DNA of 64,000 nucleotides from CAVOXO01 sp963700425 (GTDB lineage: Bacteria > Actinomycetota > Acidimicrobiia > Acidimicrobiales > Microtrichaceae), in contig CAVOXO010000005.1 of NCBI GenBank assembly GCA_963700425.1, forward strand, positions 74,245 through 138,244, read 5' to 3'. Under the pieces are notes generated by a model. The model searched no databases, was not told the origin of the DNA, and worked only from the letters and a program-made list of their open reading frames with translations. Shown one piece after another: positions 35,822 through 46,448 of this stretch. Numbering within the stretch: the stretch's first letter is position 1; the number at the start of each line of letters is the position of its first letter. The position numbers were made by a program, and so were the translations under genes.

Positions 35822-37178
35822 ATGAGCACGCCGCCGAAGATCACGCTCGTAGGTGCGGGCGGCATGTCGTTCGGACCGGCGATGGTGAACGACGTCGTCC
35901 ATACACCCGAGCTCCGTGGTGCGCGCATGGTGCTGCACGACGTCGACCCCGGACGACTGCAGCGCGCCTATCAGTTCGCCGCCAAGCTGAATGCATCGGC
36001 GGGCGCTCCGGTCATTCTCGATCGATCCATCGACCCAGGCGCAGCCTTGGACGGTGCCGACTTCGTCCTGTCCAGTGCCGAGTTCGGACGGTTCGAGTTC
36101 TGGAAACAGGATTTCGAGATCCCCAACCGATACGGCGCCCGCCAGATCAACGGCGAAAACGGCGGTCCCGGCGCGGTGTTCCACTCGTTGCGCAGCATCA
36201 AGAACACGCTCGGCATCTGCGAGAGCATCGACGAAGTACAGCCCGGACGCGTTCCTCATCAACCTCACGAACCCGATGAGTCGTGTCACGCTGGCCATCA
36301 ACCGCGCGACCTCGGTGCGCAACGTGGGGATGTGTCACGAGATGCCCCTCGGGATCAACCGGCTGGCCCGGAGGCTGCGCGTACCCCGCAAGGCGATCCA
36401 GGCGAAGGCGTCGGGCATCAACCACTTCACCTTCTTCACCGAGTTCCGTGATCGTCGCACCGGAGAGGATCTACTCCCCCGCATCCGTGCGTTCTTCGCC
36501 AATCCCGTCTTCGACTACTCGCCGCGCACCGTCCGAACCGCGAAGGTCATGGATCGCGTACTGCCTGGTGCGACATTCCTGGAGTTCAACTACTCACCCC
36601 TCGTCGTGCACATGGTTCGCCGGTACGGGCTCGTGCCCTGCTCAGTGGACAGCCACATCGGCGAGTACGTGCCGTTCGCGCTCGACGTCGCCGAGTGGCA
36701 GCCGACGCCGCTCGACTTCCACGAGCCGATCATGGAAGTGGCAGAGCGGGCCGCGAGCTGGGCCGCGACAACGAAGGTCCCGCTCCCGCTGCACCTCGCC
36801 GGCCACAGCCCCGAAGAGGTCGTCAACATCATCGCCGCGATGTGGACCGACACGTCCGCCTGGATCATGGCCACCAACGTTCCCAACGCGGGGTTCCTTC
36901 CCGACGTTGCCGACGGCGCCATCGTCGAGGTCGGCGCCACGGTCGACGGCAAGGGCGTGCACCCCGATCAGATGCCGACGCTCGGCGAGCCCCTTGCCGG
37001 CTGGATCCGCACCCAGACCGATCTGCAGGACCTCGTCGTCGACTCGGCCATCACCGGCAACCCCGATCTCGCGCTGCGGGCCGTGATCGAGGACCCCTGC
37101 TCACCACCTGATGAGGCATCATGTCGAGCCATGTTCGACGAGCTTCGCTCTCTCCAGGCCGGGCACCTTCCGTTTTGA
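35822..37178 (+). CDS. Glycoside hydrolase family 4, one frameshift
   Basis: About 450 residues, normal for GH4 (NAD+ and Mn2+ dependent glycosidases such as alpha-glucosidase, alpha-galactosidase and alpha-galacturonidase). NAD site KITLVGAGGMSFGPAMVNDV, NGENGGPGAVFHSLRSIKNT, LINLTNPMSRVTLAI (NxxNP), MCHEM (metal-binding Cys and His), and SGINHFTFF are present in order. One added base near 36236 separates the halves (IDE then YSPDAFLINL). The preferred start is ATG 35822, with GAAGAGG upstream. No ABC sugar transporter lies nearby. Confidence 0.87.
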
Positions 37179-37309
37179 TCCCCGGGCGAGGGGTCGGCGA
37201 TGACCGAGATGCCCGGGTTGGCGGAGCCGGGATGGGCGCCTGCATCGCCGCCACGATCGAGGTCCTGCGCGGCGTCCCGCCACGCCGCGGCGCGCCTCGG
37301 CCCGCGTTG

Positions 37310-38660
37310 ATGCGCCCGACCCTGCACCGGCTCTGGCTGCTCACCGTTCTCTCGGCGATGGTTGTCAGCGGCGCGTGCGCCGGCGAAGACGGCGGCCCGG
37401 TTGCGGAGGCCTCCGACCCGACCACGGCGAGTCCCGCTGAGGTGGAGTACGAGATGCCGGAGACGCACCCGAGTGACTGGGGTGCACCCGAGGTGGAACT
37501 CCCCGACGCGCCGCGGCCCTACGGGCCAAGCCCGGTGGCGACCGCCGACCCGGCCTTCTACGACGTCAGCACGCTCGACCCTGTCGCCGTCGCCGGAGCC
37601 GAGCCCGGCGATGTGCTGAGGTCTGAACCCGTTGAGCTGACCGGCCCGCTCGACGGGGGCATCGGGATGGCGGATCCTGTACCGCTCGACGACCGCGGCG
37701 GGGTCCCCGGCCGTGGTGAGCGGGATGGTGCTGGCGCCGGACGATCCCCCGCCGCCCGGCGGTCGCCCGGTCGCGGCGTGGGCCCACGGAACCACCGGGA
37801 TCGCCGACCGGTGCGCGCCCAGCGCGACGGGCAACCTCTTCTACGACGACTACGGAGCCCAGGCCCGACGGCTCCTCGACCAGGGCTTCGTGGTCACCGC
37901 CACCGACTATCACGGCTTGGGGACTCCCGGGGTGCACAGCTACCACGTCAGCGACGAACTGGCGCTCGCGACCGTCGACTCGGTCACAGCGGCCCACCGC
38001 CTCGAGCGAGCGGGCCCTCTGTCGTCGTCGTGGGTGGTCGTCGGTCACTCCGAGGGCGGACTCGCAGCCCTGGCCACCGACCAACGCGCCGACGACGATC
38101 TGGCGGATTTCGACTACCGCGGCGCTGTCGTCGCGGCGCCGTCAGCGCGGCTCGGCTCCATCGCCACGGTGATGTTCGGGGTCCCCGGCGGACGCGGCTA
38201 CGGGGCATTGCTGTTGACGGCGGCGGCCGAACTCGACCCGAGCCTCGACCCGGCGGTGGCGCTGCAGCCGGCTGCAGCGGCACGCACGCCGCTGCTCACC
38301 CATGGATGCTGGGAGGAGGCGGTCCCCGGATTCGATGATCTCGACGCAGCCGAGATGCTGACGAGCCCGGCGGTCGGCGAGCGTCTCGCCGAAGTGCTCG
38401 ACACCTGCTGCACCTCGGACGCCACCGCGGCGGTCGGCCCCCTGCTGGTCGTGCACGGCGAGGCGGACGAGTCGCTGCCACCAGTGCTCACCGACGAACT
38501 CGTTCGCGAGCTCTGCGCCACCGGCATTGCGGTTGAGTACCGCACGTATCCCGGCGCCAGCCACGACGGTGTGCTGGCCACCTCCGCGGACGATACCGCC
38601 CGCTGGCTGGCGGGCCGTGTCGCCGGTGACGACCCACCGTCGACCTGCGGAGACGCCTGA
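37310..38660 (+). CDS. Secreted lipase (secretory lipase family), one frameshift
   Basis: About 450 residues with an N-terminal signal peptide (MRPTLHRLWLLTVLSAMVVSGAC, possible lipoprotein). The mature part matches the LIP family: ILYRSTTAAGSPAVVSGMVLAP, PVAAWAHGTTGIADRCAPS, VVTATDYHGLGTPGVHSY, VVVGHSEGGLAALA (nucleophile GHSEGG), LLVVHGEADESLPP (Asp) and YPGASHDGVL (His). These enzymes hydrolyse triglycerides or acyl esters outside the cell. One +1 change near 37675 separates signal/linker from the catalytic domain. Start ATG 37310 is chosen by the signal peptide; no clear ribosome site. Confidence 0.82.
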
Positions 38661-39545
38661 GCAGACCGCCGAATGTCAAGGTGATCTGGCCCACCGTGCT
38701 GGTCACCGGCGATGGCGCGGCGCTCGTGACGATGTGACGTTCGCCTCCACTGGGGGGCTGTTCGGAGCGCTGAAGTGCACGTTGGACCTCCCCCTGTCTG
38801 ACGCAACTACCGGGCCGGAATGCGCGAGGTGCTCGAGGGGCTCAAGCACCACGTCGAACAACACAGTCGAACGCCCATCGAGAGCACAAGACCCAGTATG
38901 GGGGCTGAATGGGCAACCGAGAGCGACCGGACGACCAACTGGAACGAGCGCCAACTCTGCCTACTCCTCGATGGGTGCCTCGCCCACGACAATGGTCACC
39001 GACGGCCAACCGACAAGCAGCGAACCTTCCCCGCTTCAACGCTTCCCGACGCCTCACCCTGTGACAGCGGATCGCCCTTGGCCCGAGACACATGATGGCG
39101 GACGAGGTCTCGGCACCTTCAGGTTCGGTCAGGGTATTCTCCAGCCCGACAACCCCGCGCTGAGCTCTCCTGGGCTGGCGCTCGACCTCATTGCCGAAGC
39201 CGGACTCGGGCTGTGGCTCCTGCTCATGGGCATCGAAGAGGTGGAGGACGCGTCCAGACCACCGAAGGGGAGCGGCACCGATCCGACAGCACGCCCAGAC
39301 CTGCAGCTCCCGACCGACAACAACATGAGATGGGTCCGAAGAAGGAGAGAAGTCGTGGCTGGTCAGGAACTGGTCGATCCAAGAGTGAGCATCCGCATCG
39401 TGGGGGTGCGTGAGCGTCCAACCGTTGATCTCGCTGGGCTCGTTGACGGGGGGGTTCTGTGAAGGAGACTGTCCGCGCCACCGACCAGTCGGCGTGGCAT
39501 CAACGCCGTCCGGCCACCGGACCGGACAGCCCGCTCACCCCGGAG
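38661..39545. other. 885-base region: IS remnant plus unassigned sequence
   Basis: 38661-38927 has no recognisable gene. 38928-39121 is an IS remnant, described separately. 39122-39450 has an open plus-strand frame (GILQPDNPALSSPGLALDLIAEAGLGLWLLL...) that ends at 39462; it is not recognised, has a short hydrophobic stretch, and may be part of a disrupted gene. The last about 80 bases lead into the GxGYxYP gene. Confidence 0.4.
38928..39121 (+). mobile_element. Right-end remnant of the resident IS family
   Basis: The plus strand reads TNWNERQLCLLLDGCLAHDNGH, aligning with TIIWNERQLRRLLVEYVAHYNEH of the intact transposase at 47.6 kb. About 75 bases before the end match the right end of the copy at 52.1-53.4 kb (CTCACNNTGTGA, ATCGCCCTT, CCCGAGAC, CATG). 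The last bases, read on minus, TGAAGGTGCCGAGACCTCGT, are the terminal repeat. The N-terminal three quarters of the transposase are absent. Confidence 0.7.
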
Positions 39546-41636
39546 ATGAACCACGTGCCCCGATACCGTCGACGAGTGCGCCTCGTGGTCGCGACGCTCG
39601 GGAGTGCTCGCGATCACGACCGCCGCCGTCGGTTGCACCGACCGCGACGACGAGCCGGCAGGCCCCGCGACGTCCAGCGCTCCAGACGAGCCCATGCTGG
39701 TCGTCGACGTCGAAGCGCTCTCGGTCGGAGGAGCAGCTGACGTTCGCGGCGCTCCAGGGCATCGTCAACCGCGAGCGCCCGACCCTGTACCTCGTGGGCG
39801 TTCGCAGCGCCCAGGACTTCGAGGTCGACCCGTCCGCCGACGTGTGGCTGGCCGATGTGGTCGACGTGCCGCACGAGACGGTCTCCCCCGACGAGGCACT
39901 CGACCGGCTGCTCGACCGCACCGAGGGCATGGTGGTCTGGGATCCCGACGTGCCCTACGAGAGCCAGAACGTCGCCACCACCATCGCCGGTCGCGACGAC
40001 GTGGTGCCGGTCAGCCCCGAGATGGCCGACCGGCTCACCGCCGACCACGGCCTCGAGGTGACGACGGACCTCCGCGACCTCGGGCTCAGACACCGACCGG
40101 GAGTTCACCGAGTGGGCGATCGACGAGCTCACCCCGCCGGAGGGCGGCTGGGCGTTCCCGGTGTGGACCGGCCGCCCACGCAACGGCAAGCCGATCCAAC
40201 CGGGCCTGCGCGACTGGGCAGTGGCGAACCGGGCGTTCGTGTTCGACGCCGACCCCGCAGCCGAGCCGGGCCTGCTCCGACAGGTCCTCGAACAGTTCCC
40301 ACGCGGTACCGGCGTCTACGGCTACCTGTTCTTCGACACGCCGTTGTACGAGCAGATCGGCCTGCCGGTGAACGAGGCGCTCGGCGTCGGTGAGCTGACC
40401 GAGCGCGGCGACTGGCTCATCCCGACCACCGATTCGGTGAACATGACCGTGCACGCCCACGGCGCCGAAACGCCCCGTCGGGCGCCGTGGGACGACGAGG
40501 TCGTCGAGCCCGACGACGCCACCACGTACGTCTCGTTCGTGGTCAGCGACGGCGACGCTCTCGGCTACGACCTCACCCTCGCCCGGTCGCTGCAGTTCGA
40601 CTACCTCGACGACGACTCCATCCCGATCGGCATCTCGACCTCGCCGCTGCTCGCAGACGTCGCACCCAACATCTGGAACTGGTACCTCGACCAGCTGCCC
40701 GACAACGCCCGCCTCGTCGCCGGACCGTCCGGCTCCGCGTACTTCTTCCCGTCCTACGCCGCCGAGGAGGACCTCGATCGATTCCTGGAGCGTGTCACGA
40801 ACCGATCTCGACGCAACCGGTCTTCGCTCCACCTGGGTGATCAACCCCCCGCTGACCGCGTCACCCACCGATGACGACCTGGCGCGGATCGTCGACGCCT
40901 ACGACCCGTCGATCCTCTATGCCGACTACACCCCGCTCCGGCCCCTGTCACCGGTCGTCTCGTTCGTCGATGACGTCCCGGTCGTGCGCATCGCCATGGC
41001 CACCAAACCCGACGAGATCGCCGAAGCCATCCGCCAATCCGTAGCGCTGCAGCCCGACGGGCCCCACGTTCGTCGCCATCGGCCTGGTCACGTGGGGCAC
41101 CAACGCCGCCGACGCGGCGGCGGCGCTCGAACAGTTCGGTCCCGACGTCGTTCCCGTCGCGCCGGACCGCTTCGCCGGGCTCCTCCGCGGCGCCGCCGAA
41201 CAGGGCTACACGGGAAGCACCGACATTGCTGCACCGGCTCCCCCCACACCCGGAGCGTGTCGCGCGGATACCACCAGCGTCGACTGGGACACGGTCCCGG
41301 TGATCGCCGCGTTCCTCGCCAACGCCATGTTCGCCGGCGACCTCGATGCGGACGCCACCGCGTCGGGCGACACGGTGACCGTCGACGACGGGCTGCTCAC
41401 GGCAGCGGTCCGGTCCACGCTCCAGACGCTCGGACCCCTCGCGTTCACCTCCGACGCCGTCAGCGGGGCCGAGTTCGACGCCGAGGTGACGGAACTGGAG
41501 CTCTCCCAGGTCGACGACGGCTCCTCCGAACGCGACCGGCACGCTCACGTTCACGGTCACCTTCGACCCCGGCGACGGGACCCGCACCACGACGGCCTCG
41601 GTCCCGATCAGCTGCACGCCGACGACCGAACCCTGA
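39546..41636 (+). CDS. GxGYxYP-family putative glycoside hydrolase lipoprotein, frameshifted
   Basis: About 690 residues over about five frame changes. The N-terminus is a signal with lipobox (LAITTAAVGC). TFAALQGIVNRERPTLYLVG is the first GxGYxYP domain; the core has GVYGYLFFDTPLYEQIGLPV and YVSFVVSDGDALGYDL, the family SDGD motif, plus IPIGISTSPLLADVAPNIWNWYLDQ. The C-terminal part is a beta-rich domain (LAFTSDAVSGAEFDAEVTEL) with a possible Ig-like end. A carbohydrate-active role is predicted for the family, but activity is not established. Start ATG 39546 or GTG 39556. Confidence 0.72.
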
Positions 41637-41639
41637 TCC

Positions 41640-41662
41640 CGAAGGGGCCGAGACGTCATCCG
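41640..41662 (+). repeat. Solo left-end terminal repeat of the IS family
   Basis: CGAAGGGGCCGAGACGTCAT plus CCG, beginning three bases after the stop of the GxGYxYP gene. It matches the terminal repeats of the IS copies (TGAAGGGGCCGAGAACCCAT on the right end of the intact copy). No transposase follows. Oriented as a left end, opposite to the solo end at 44831. Confidence 0.55.
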
Positions 41663-41711
41663 ATCAGCGACCCAGCCACCCATCGACCCCGACGACCAGC
41701 ATCGAGTCGGG

Positions 41712-43031
41712 TCAGCGACGGGTCACGGTGACGGGCAGGCTCGTGTACCCGTGGACGAACGACGAGAACGTCCGCTCCGGTTCGTCCTGGATCTCGATGC
41801 GTTCGAAGCGCTGAAGGATCTCCTCCCACAGCACACGGAGCTGCAGCTCGGCGAGTCGGCTTCCCATGCAGTAGTGGATGCCGTAGCCGAACGAGAGGTG
41901 ACGGTCGGCGTTGTGGCGCTCGAGGTCGATCGCCTCCGCGTCGTCGAACACGTCCTCGTCGCGGTTGGCCGACAGGTACCACATCAGGATCTGGTCGCCC
42001 TCGAGGATCTGCTTGTCGCGGATCTCGCAGTCGCGTGTCGCGGTGCGACGCATGTAGGGCAGCGGCGTCTGCCAACGGATGATCTCCGGCACCAGGTTCG
42101 AGACAGGCCGGGGTCGGCAAGCAGCTTGTCGTACTGATCGGGGTACTTGTTCAGACCGTAGACACTCGCGGTCATGGTGTTGCGGGTCGTGTCGTTGCCG
42201 CCGACGATCAACAACAGCAGGTTGCCCAGGTGATCCACCGCTGCCATGTCCTTGGTGGCCTCACCGTTGGCGAGCAGCGAGACGAGGTCGGACCCCTCGA
42301 GCGCCACGACGCTGCTCCCACAGGCCCTCGAAGTAGTGCAGGCACCCCACGATCTCTTCGAACTTCTGCTGCTGGCTCTCGACGATGCCTCCGGGCTCGG
42401 GCACGGCGAAGACGATGTCGGACCAGCGGGTGAGCATGCGCCGATCCTCCATCGGGAAGTCGAACAGCGTCGCCAGCAGCAGCGTCGTCAACTCGATGGA
42501 GACGGTGTCGACCCAGTCGAACGTCTCGCCCTCGGGCAGCGAGTCCAGGACGTTCGCGGTGCGCTCGCGGATCATCGGCTCGAGGTTGCGCAGGTTGCTC
42601 GGCGCCGACACCCCTCGCACCGTCTTGCGCTGCTCGGTGTGCTTCGGCGGGTCCATCGCGATGAAGGTGCGACAGCTCGGTCCAACAGCTCGTCGTTCTC
42701 CGGGCCGGGCCGAAGCCCCAGGCGTGATGCCACCCGCAGAGGAGAACGTCTCCCAGTCGCCATCGGTGGCCCGCACGTCGTCGTACTTCGTGAGGGACCA
42801 GTAGCGACCCGAGGTCTCGAGCTCGTTGAGGTGCACGGGGTCCTCGGCACGCAGACGAGCGAAGTGGTCGTGCCAGCAGTCGTTCTTGAACAGGTGCGGG
42901 TTGGCCGGGTTGATGTCCTCGATCGCAAGGTCAGCGGCGCTGCCCACATCCGCGCCGAGCTCTGCCATCTCGATCTCCGGCGACCGGAGGTCTCCGTCGA
43001 GGAATTCGAGCGGTTTGGGTTCTGCTGTCAC
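41712..43031 (-). CDS. Cytochrome P450, frameshifted
   Basis: About 440 residues over about four frame changes. IEDINPANPHLFKNDCWHDHFARLRAEDPVHLNE, FIAMDPPKHTEQRKTVRGVSAPSNL, the I-helix LLLIVGGNDTTRNTM, K-helix EIIRW (ExxR), RRTATRDCEIRDKQILEGDQILMWYLSANRDE and the haem loop LSFGYGIHYCMGSRLAELQL are all present. It resembles the CYP124/125/126-like group but is distinct from the P450 at 1 kb. The substrate is unknown. It sits with the GH10 gene between two oppositely oriented solo IS ends. Confidence 0.82.
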
Positions 43032-43249
43032 TCATCGAGCGTTTCTCCTCGAGTCGGTGACCATGTTGCTTCATTCACGGCGGTGGCGAAGAACGACCAA
43101 CGAATGAGCCGGCAGGCCGGACTCGCCTGCCCACCGCGACCCACCAATTCCTCGTCGCCGACGCGACATGACGACCCACAACCAGCGTCAGCCAACCGAC
43201 CGCAGACCCGCTTCACCGAGGAGAAGATCGCCCGCGCTGGTCAACGACC

Positions 43250-44359
43250 TCAGTCGCCTGCTCTGCGGAGACCATCGACGACGGCGGAGTAGGTCGGCTT
43301 CGGCTCGTACCGTGCGTCGAGCAGCAGCGGCTCGCTCGGAAGCGACCATGCCTCGAGGAACGGATTCGCGTCACGTAGAGCCTGGTCGTCGAGCCAGGTC
43401 CAGTGGTCGGCTACTCCCCAGGTGGTGATCTCGACGCACTCGGCCCTGAGACACTCCCTCACGACTTGTTCGTAGAGTGCGGTTTGCTCCGACGACGGTT
43501 CGGTTGGGTCCGATCGGCACATCGAGCTCCGTGATGGCGACGTCGAGACCCATTTCCCGGATTCGCTCCATCGGCCCGAGCGATTGCCCCATCCTCGATC
43601 GCCACGTCGACGCTCAGGTGGGTCTGGAACCCGACTCCATCGATCGGTACGCCATCCTCCAGCAGCCGCTCCACGAGGTCCACCAACGCATCAGCCTTGT
43701 CGGGCTGGATTTCGGTGCTGAAGTCGTTGAGCCACAGCTCGGCATCGGGGTCGGCCTCCGCCGCGACGCGGAACGCGTCGCCGATGTAGCCGGGCCCCAA
43801 CCGCTCGAGGTAGACGTTGTCGTTGAGCTGCTGTGCCCACGTAGTCCAACGGTTCGTTGACGACGTCCCAGCGGTCGACCCGCCCCCGGTACCGACCGAC
43901 CTGATCGCGGATCCCCTGTTCCACGGCTGCGCGGAACTCCGCCGGATCCTCGATCGCTCTGAGCCACTCAGGAAGCCCGTTGCCCGCTTCCTGGCCCCAG
44001 ACGAGAGTGTGGCCCCGAACATCGAGGCCTTCCCGCTCGGCGAACTCGACGATCTCGTCAGCGGCGTCCCAATTCCACTCGTCAGCTTCCGGACGGATCA
44101 CTGACCACTTCATCGCGTTCTCGGGGGTCACCGAAGTGAAGTTCGTGGCGACGACCTCACGGTAGGCACCGTCCGAACGGAGGGCGTCAGCATCGACCGC
44201 AGCACCGATGTCGACCCCGGACTCCTGCGCAGCTCGACGCAGGGGCGCGTCATCCCCAGCCGGGACCGAGCCCGACGTCGCGGTCGACGCCGCCCCCGGC
44301 TCTCCCCCTCGCTCCTCGGTCGCAGAGCACCCGAGCAGCACCGAGACCACGAACGCCAC
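43250..44359 (-). CDS. Endo-1,4-beta-xylanase (GH10), frameshifted
   Basis: About 365 residues over three frame changes. Lipoprotein-like signal (AFVVSVLLGCSATEE), then GVDIGAAVDADALRSDGAYREVV, NFTSVTPENAMKWSVIRPE, GHTLVWGQE, VDRWDVVNEPLDYV (acid/base Glu in WDVVNE), WLNDFSTE, GVGFQTHL, AITELDV (nucleophile Glu) and CVEITTWGVADHWTWLD. All GH10 hallmarks are present. The role is endo-hydrolysis of xylan outside the cell. The start (GTG 44359) is short and a frame change may hide a longer signal peptide. Ends at AVVDGLRRAGD. Confidence 0.85.
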
Positions 44360-44828
44360 CGCGAACGACAGGACGTCGGCTGCCGGAGGTCAGTGTTCGA
44401 CGCCGCCTCCCGCGAGCCCTGTCATCAGCAACGCGTGGGAAGCTCACGGCGGCCCCAGGGTCGCATCCACGCAACTGACACGGAGCGAGCGTACCCGCCG
44501 ACCTTGGGGCTATGTCCGCAGACCTGGTGCCGACGCCATGGTCCTCGTGGATCCGACCAGCATCGACACGGTGCCCAACCTGGCTCGTGGCTCGGCACGC
44601 AGAAGCCCTCCTCGGTGTCTCGAGAAGAGCCTCTGACCAGGCACATCAGTTGGCGGCGCGGGCGGGATTCGGGCCCGCGAACTCCGCGTTGTGAGAATGC
44701 CGCGGCTCGTTCCGGCTGGTCCCTTCTGATGCCGCTTCCCGCAGAGGCACAAGGGTTCTCGGCAACTTCGGGCCCGAACCCGACGGCTCAGCCACCCCGT
44801 CCCAGCCCCCGATGAGCTCTCGGCCCCG
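44360..44828. other. 469-base region with solo IS ends and a tRNA-like fragment
   Basis: No gene supported. 44661-44677 (GCGGGATTCGGGCCCGC) is a perfect 5-bp stem with 7-base loop resembling a minus-strand tRNA T arm, preceded on plus by a CCA complement (TGG), followed by an arm-like CCGCG...CGCGG. The rest of a tRNA is missing. 44750-44770 (minus: CGAAGTTGCCGAGAACCCTT) and 44808-44831 (minus: TGACGGGGCCGAGAGCTCAT) are two solo IS ends in right-end orientation. Confidence 0.4.
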
Positions 44829-44831
44829 TCA
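44808..44831 (-). repeat. Solo right-end terminal repeat of the IS family
   Basis: Reads TGACGGGGCCGAGAGCTCAT then CGGG on the minus strand, matching the right-end repeats of the full IS copies. Its first three bases are the TGA stop of the SDR gene that runs into it, so the SDR C-terminus appears to end at, and may be set by, the IS end. Confidence 0.55.
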
Positions 44832-45827
44832 CCGCCGCGGCGATGACGGGGCGGGCGGGCTGCAGCCGGCACGCTCGGTCACCCACTTCCACAGTTGCTC
44901 GCGACGTTCGGGAGTGTCGGATCGCCGGGTGCTTCCCAGTCGGTGGATTCGTCGGACCCGACGATCCAGCCAGAACCCGCCGGTCGTCGCAAGCGGTTCA
45001 CCATCATCGGCGGCGAGCCACACCATCGTGTCGGCACCGGCCTCGACGTCGCGAAGCAGCGGTCCGACGATCTTGCGGAACGTCGGAAGCGCCTCCTCGA
45101 CTCCCGGTGTGTCGGCCCAGCCGGGATGCAGCGAGTGGAACACGACCGAGCGCCGGTCGACGTGTCGAGCCCACATCTCGTTGAGCGTGACCTGGGCGCG
45201 CTTCGCCAAGGCGTACTGCTTCGACCCGTTGTACTCGGCTTCGTCCATCTGCAACCCATCGACGGTGAGCGCCGCTGAGTACATCCCTCCCGACGACATC
45301 GTGATCACCCGCGCCGGTGCCGAGGCCTCCAGTCGGTGCAGCAGCCGGCACGTCAGCAGGAACGGGCCGACAACCTGACTGGCGACCGTTGCCTCGGTGC
45401 CGTCCGGCGAATCCACCCGCTCGTGGGTGAGCGCCCCTGCGTTGTGGATCAGCACATCGAGCCGGTCGTGCTCGTCCAGAATCTGCTCGGCCGCTCGCCG
45501 CACCGAGTCGAGGTCGCCCATGTCGGCGATCACCGAAGAGAGATGGGGATTGCCGGTCGCCTCGCGGATCTCCGCGACGACCGAGGCAGCCTTGTCGGGG
45601 TTGCGACCCACGAGGATCACGGTCGCTCCGTCGCCCGCGAGCTGCGCTGCGGCGGCACGGCCGAGCCCCGACGTTGCGCCCGTCACGGCGATCACCCGGC
45701 CGTCGAGGCTGTACGAACTCAGCTCGCTCCACCCGAACAGCCGGCGGCGAACGTCCGAGCCGATTCGGGTGAAGCTCGGAACGATCGGGACCTCGAGGAT
45801 CTCGTCGATGATCGATGCTGCCTTCAT
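44829..45827 (-). CDS. Short-chain dehydrogenase (retinol-dehydrogenase-like)
   Basis: 332 residues, unbroken. YSLDGRVIAVTGATSGLGRAAAAQLA (TGxxxGxG), VIADMGDLDSVRRAAEQI, LDVLIHNAGALTHERV (NAG), VITMSSGGMYSAAL and EYNGSKQYALAKRAQVTLNEMW (a displaced YxxxK region) match dehydrogenase/reductase proteins of the DHRS12/retinol dehydrogenase type. An N-terminal 40-residue extension precedes the fold. The last residues (CSPPAPSSPRR) are atypical and run into an IS end, so the native terminus may have been replaced. TAG of the SRPBCC gene directly abuts its ATG. Confidence 0.88.
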   Translation of the reverse strand: MKAASIIDEILEVPIVPSFTRIGSDVRRRLFGWSELSSYSLDGRVIAVTGATSGLGRAAAAQLAGDGATVILVGRNPDKAASVVAEIREATGNPHLSSVIADMGDLDSVRRAAEQILDEHDRLDVLIHNAGALTHERVDSPDGTEATVASQVVGPFLLTCRLLHRLEASAPARVITMSSGGMYSAALTVDGLQMDEAEYNGSKQYALAKRAQVTLNEMWARHVDRRSVVFHSLHPGWADTPGVEEALPTFRKIVGPLLRDVEAGADTMVWLAADDGEPLATTGGFWLDRRVRRIHRLGSTRRSDTPERREQLWKWVTERAGCSPPAPSSPRR

Positions 45828-46271
45828 CTATGCGGCAGTTCCGTCGAGCACTCGTCGGAGCCCGGCCGCGGCCCGATCACCGATGCGTCCGAACACAACA
45901 CCGAGAAGAGGGTTGGCGACCCGGAGCGCTCCCTTGAGCGAGAGATCCGCGTCGTAGGTGACTCGACATCCGCCATCCCCGTTCGGCTCGAACGTCATCA
46001 CATCGACCGACAGGAGGGTCCCGGTCTCGGCTCGAACCTCGACGCGATCGGGCTCATCCAACGAGACGATCTCGTACCGAAGTGCCAGGTCGCGGCCCAC
46101 GCCCCCGACGGTCACGTCGAACTCCGCTCCGGAGACGATGCCGTCTCCCGTCACCTGTTCCGAGCGTTTCACCCCAGGGTCCCAGTCCGCGAAATGCTCG
46201 AGATCGCTCAGGTACTCGAATGCCCGCTGCTGTGACCATGGCGTGTCGACTGAGGTGCTGTAGTGGGGCAT
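45828..46271 (-). CDS. SRPBCC/polyketide-cyclase-like protein
   Basis: 147 residues from ATG 46271 with GGAGAG upstream. MPHYSTSVDTPWSQQRAFEYLSDLEHFADWDPGVKRSEQV is the usual opening; ALRYEIVSLDEPDRVEVRAETG and CRVTYDADLSLKGALRVANPLLGVVFGRIGDRAAAGLRRVL follow. START-like fold for hydrophobic ligands. It is in a two-gene unit with the SDR (stop and start adjacent), suggesting joint action on a lipid or isoprenoid. Confidence 0.87.
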   Translation of the reverse strand: MPHYSTSVDTPWSQQRAFEYLSDLEHFADWDPGVKRSEQVTGDGIVSGAEFDVTVGGVGRDLALRYEIVSLDEPDRVEVRAETGTLLSVDVMTFEPNGDGGCRVTYDADLSLKGALRVANPLLGVVFGRIGDRAAAGLRRVLDGTAA

Positions 46272-46448
46272 CGGTACTCTCCGTTGGTGGGCTCGCTGGG
46301 GAAGGTCGTCGCAACGACCTCCAGGCGTTGTTCGAACGCAGGTGGATGTCCAGATGCGAGTTTCGGGAGAAATCCCCGAGACCAACGCACGGCCCCGCTC
46401 GTCGAGGGTCCTCGTGGTGGACGACGGCCTGCCGAACGTGTTCGACTC

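Noticed and set aside
38527..39462. 311-codon plus frame after the lipase gene
   Set aside because: It covers the lipase 3' end in another phase, an IS remnant and unassigned sequence; no homology along its length.
44510..44640. WGYVRRPGADAM as a transposase remnant (compare WGYRRIHGEL)
   Set aside because: Only four or five residues match and the following codons do not continue the alignment.
44640..44710. Functional tRNA gene
   Set aside because: No 5' acceptor strand or D arm, an oversized anticodon-like loop and a non-canonical T loop.
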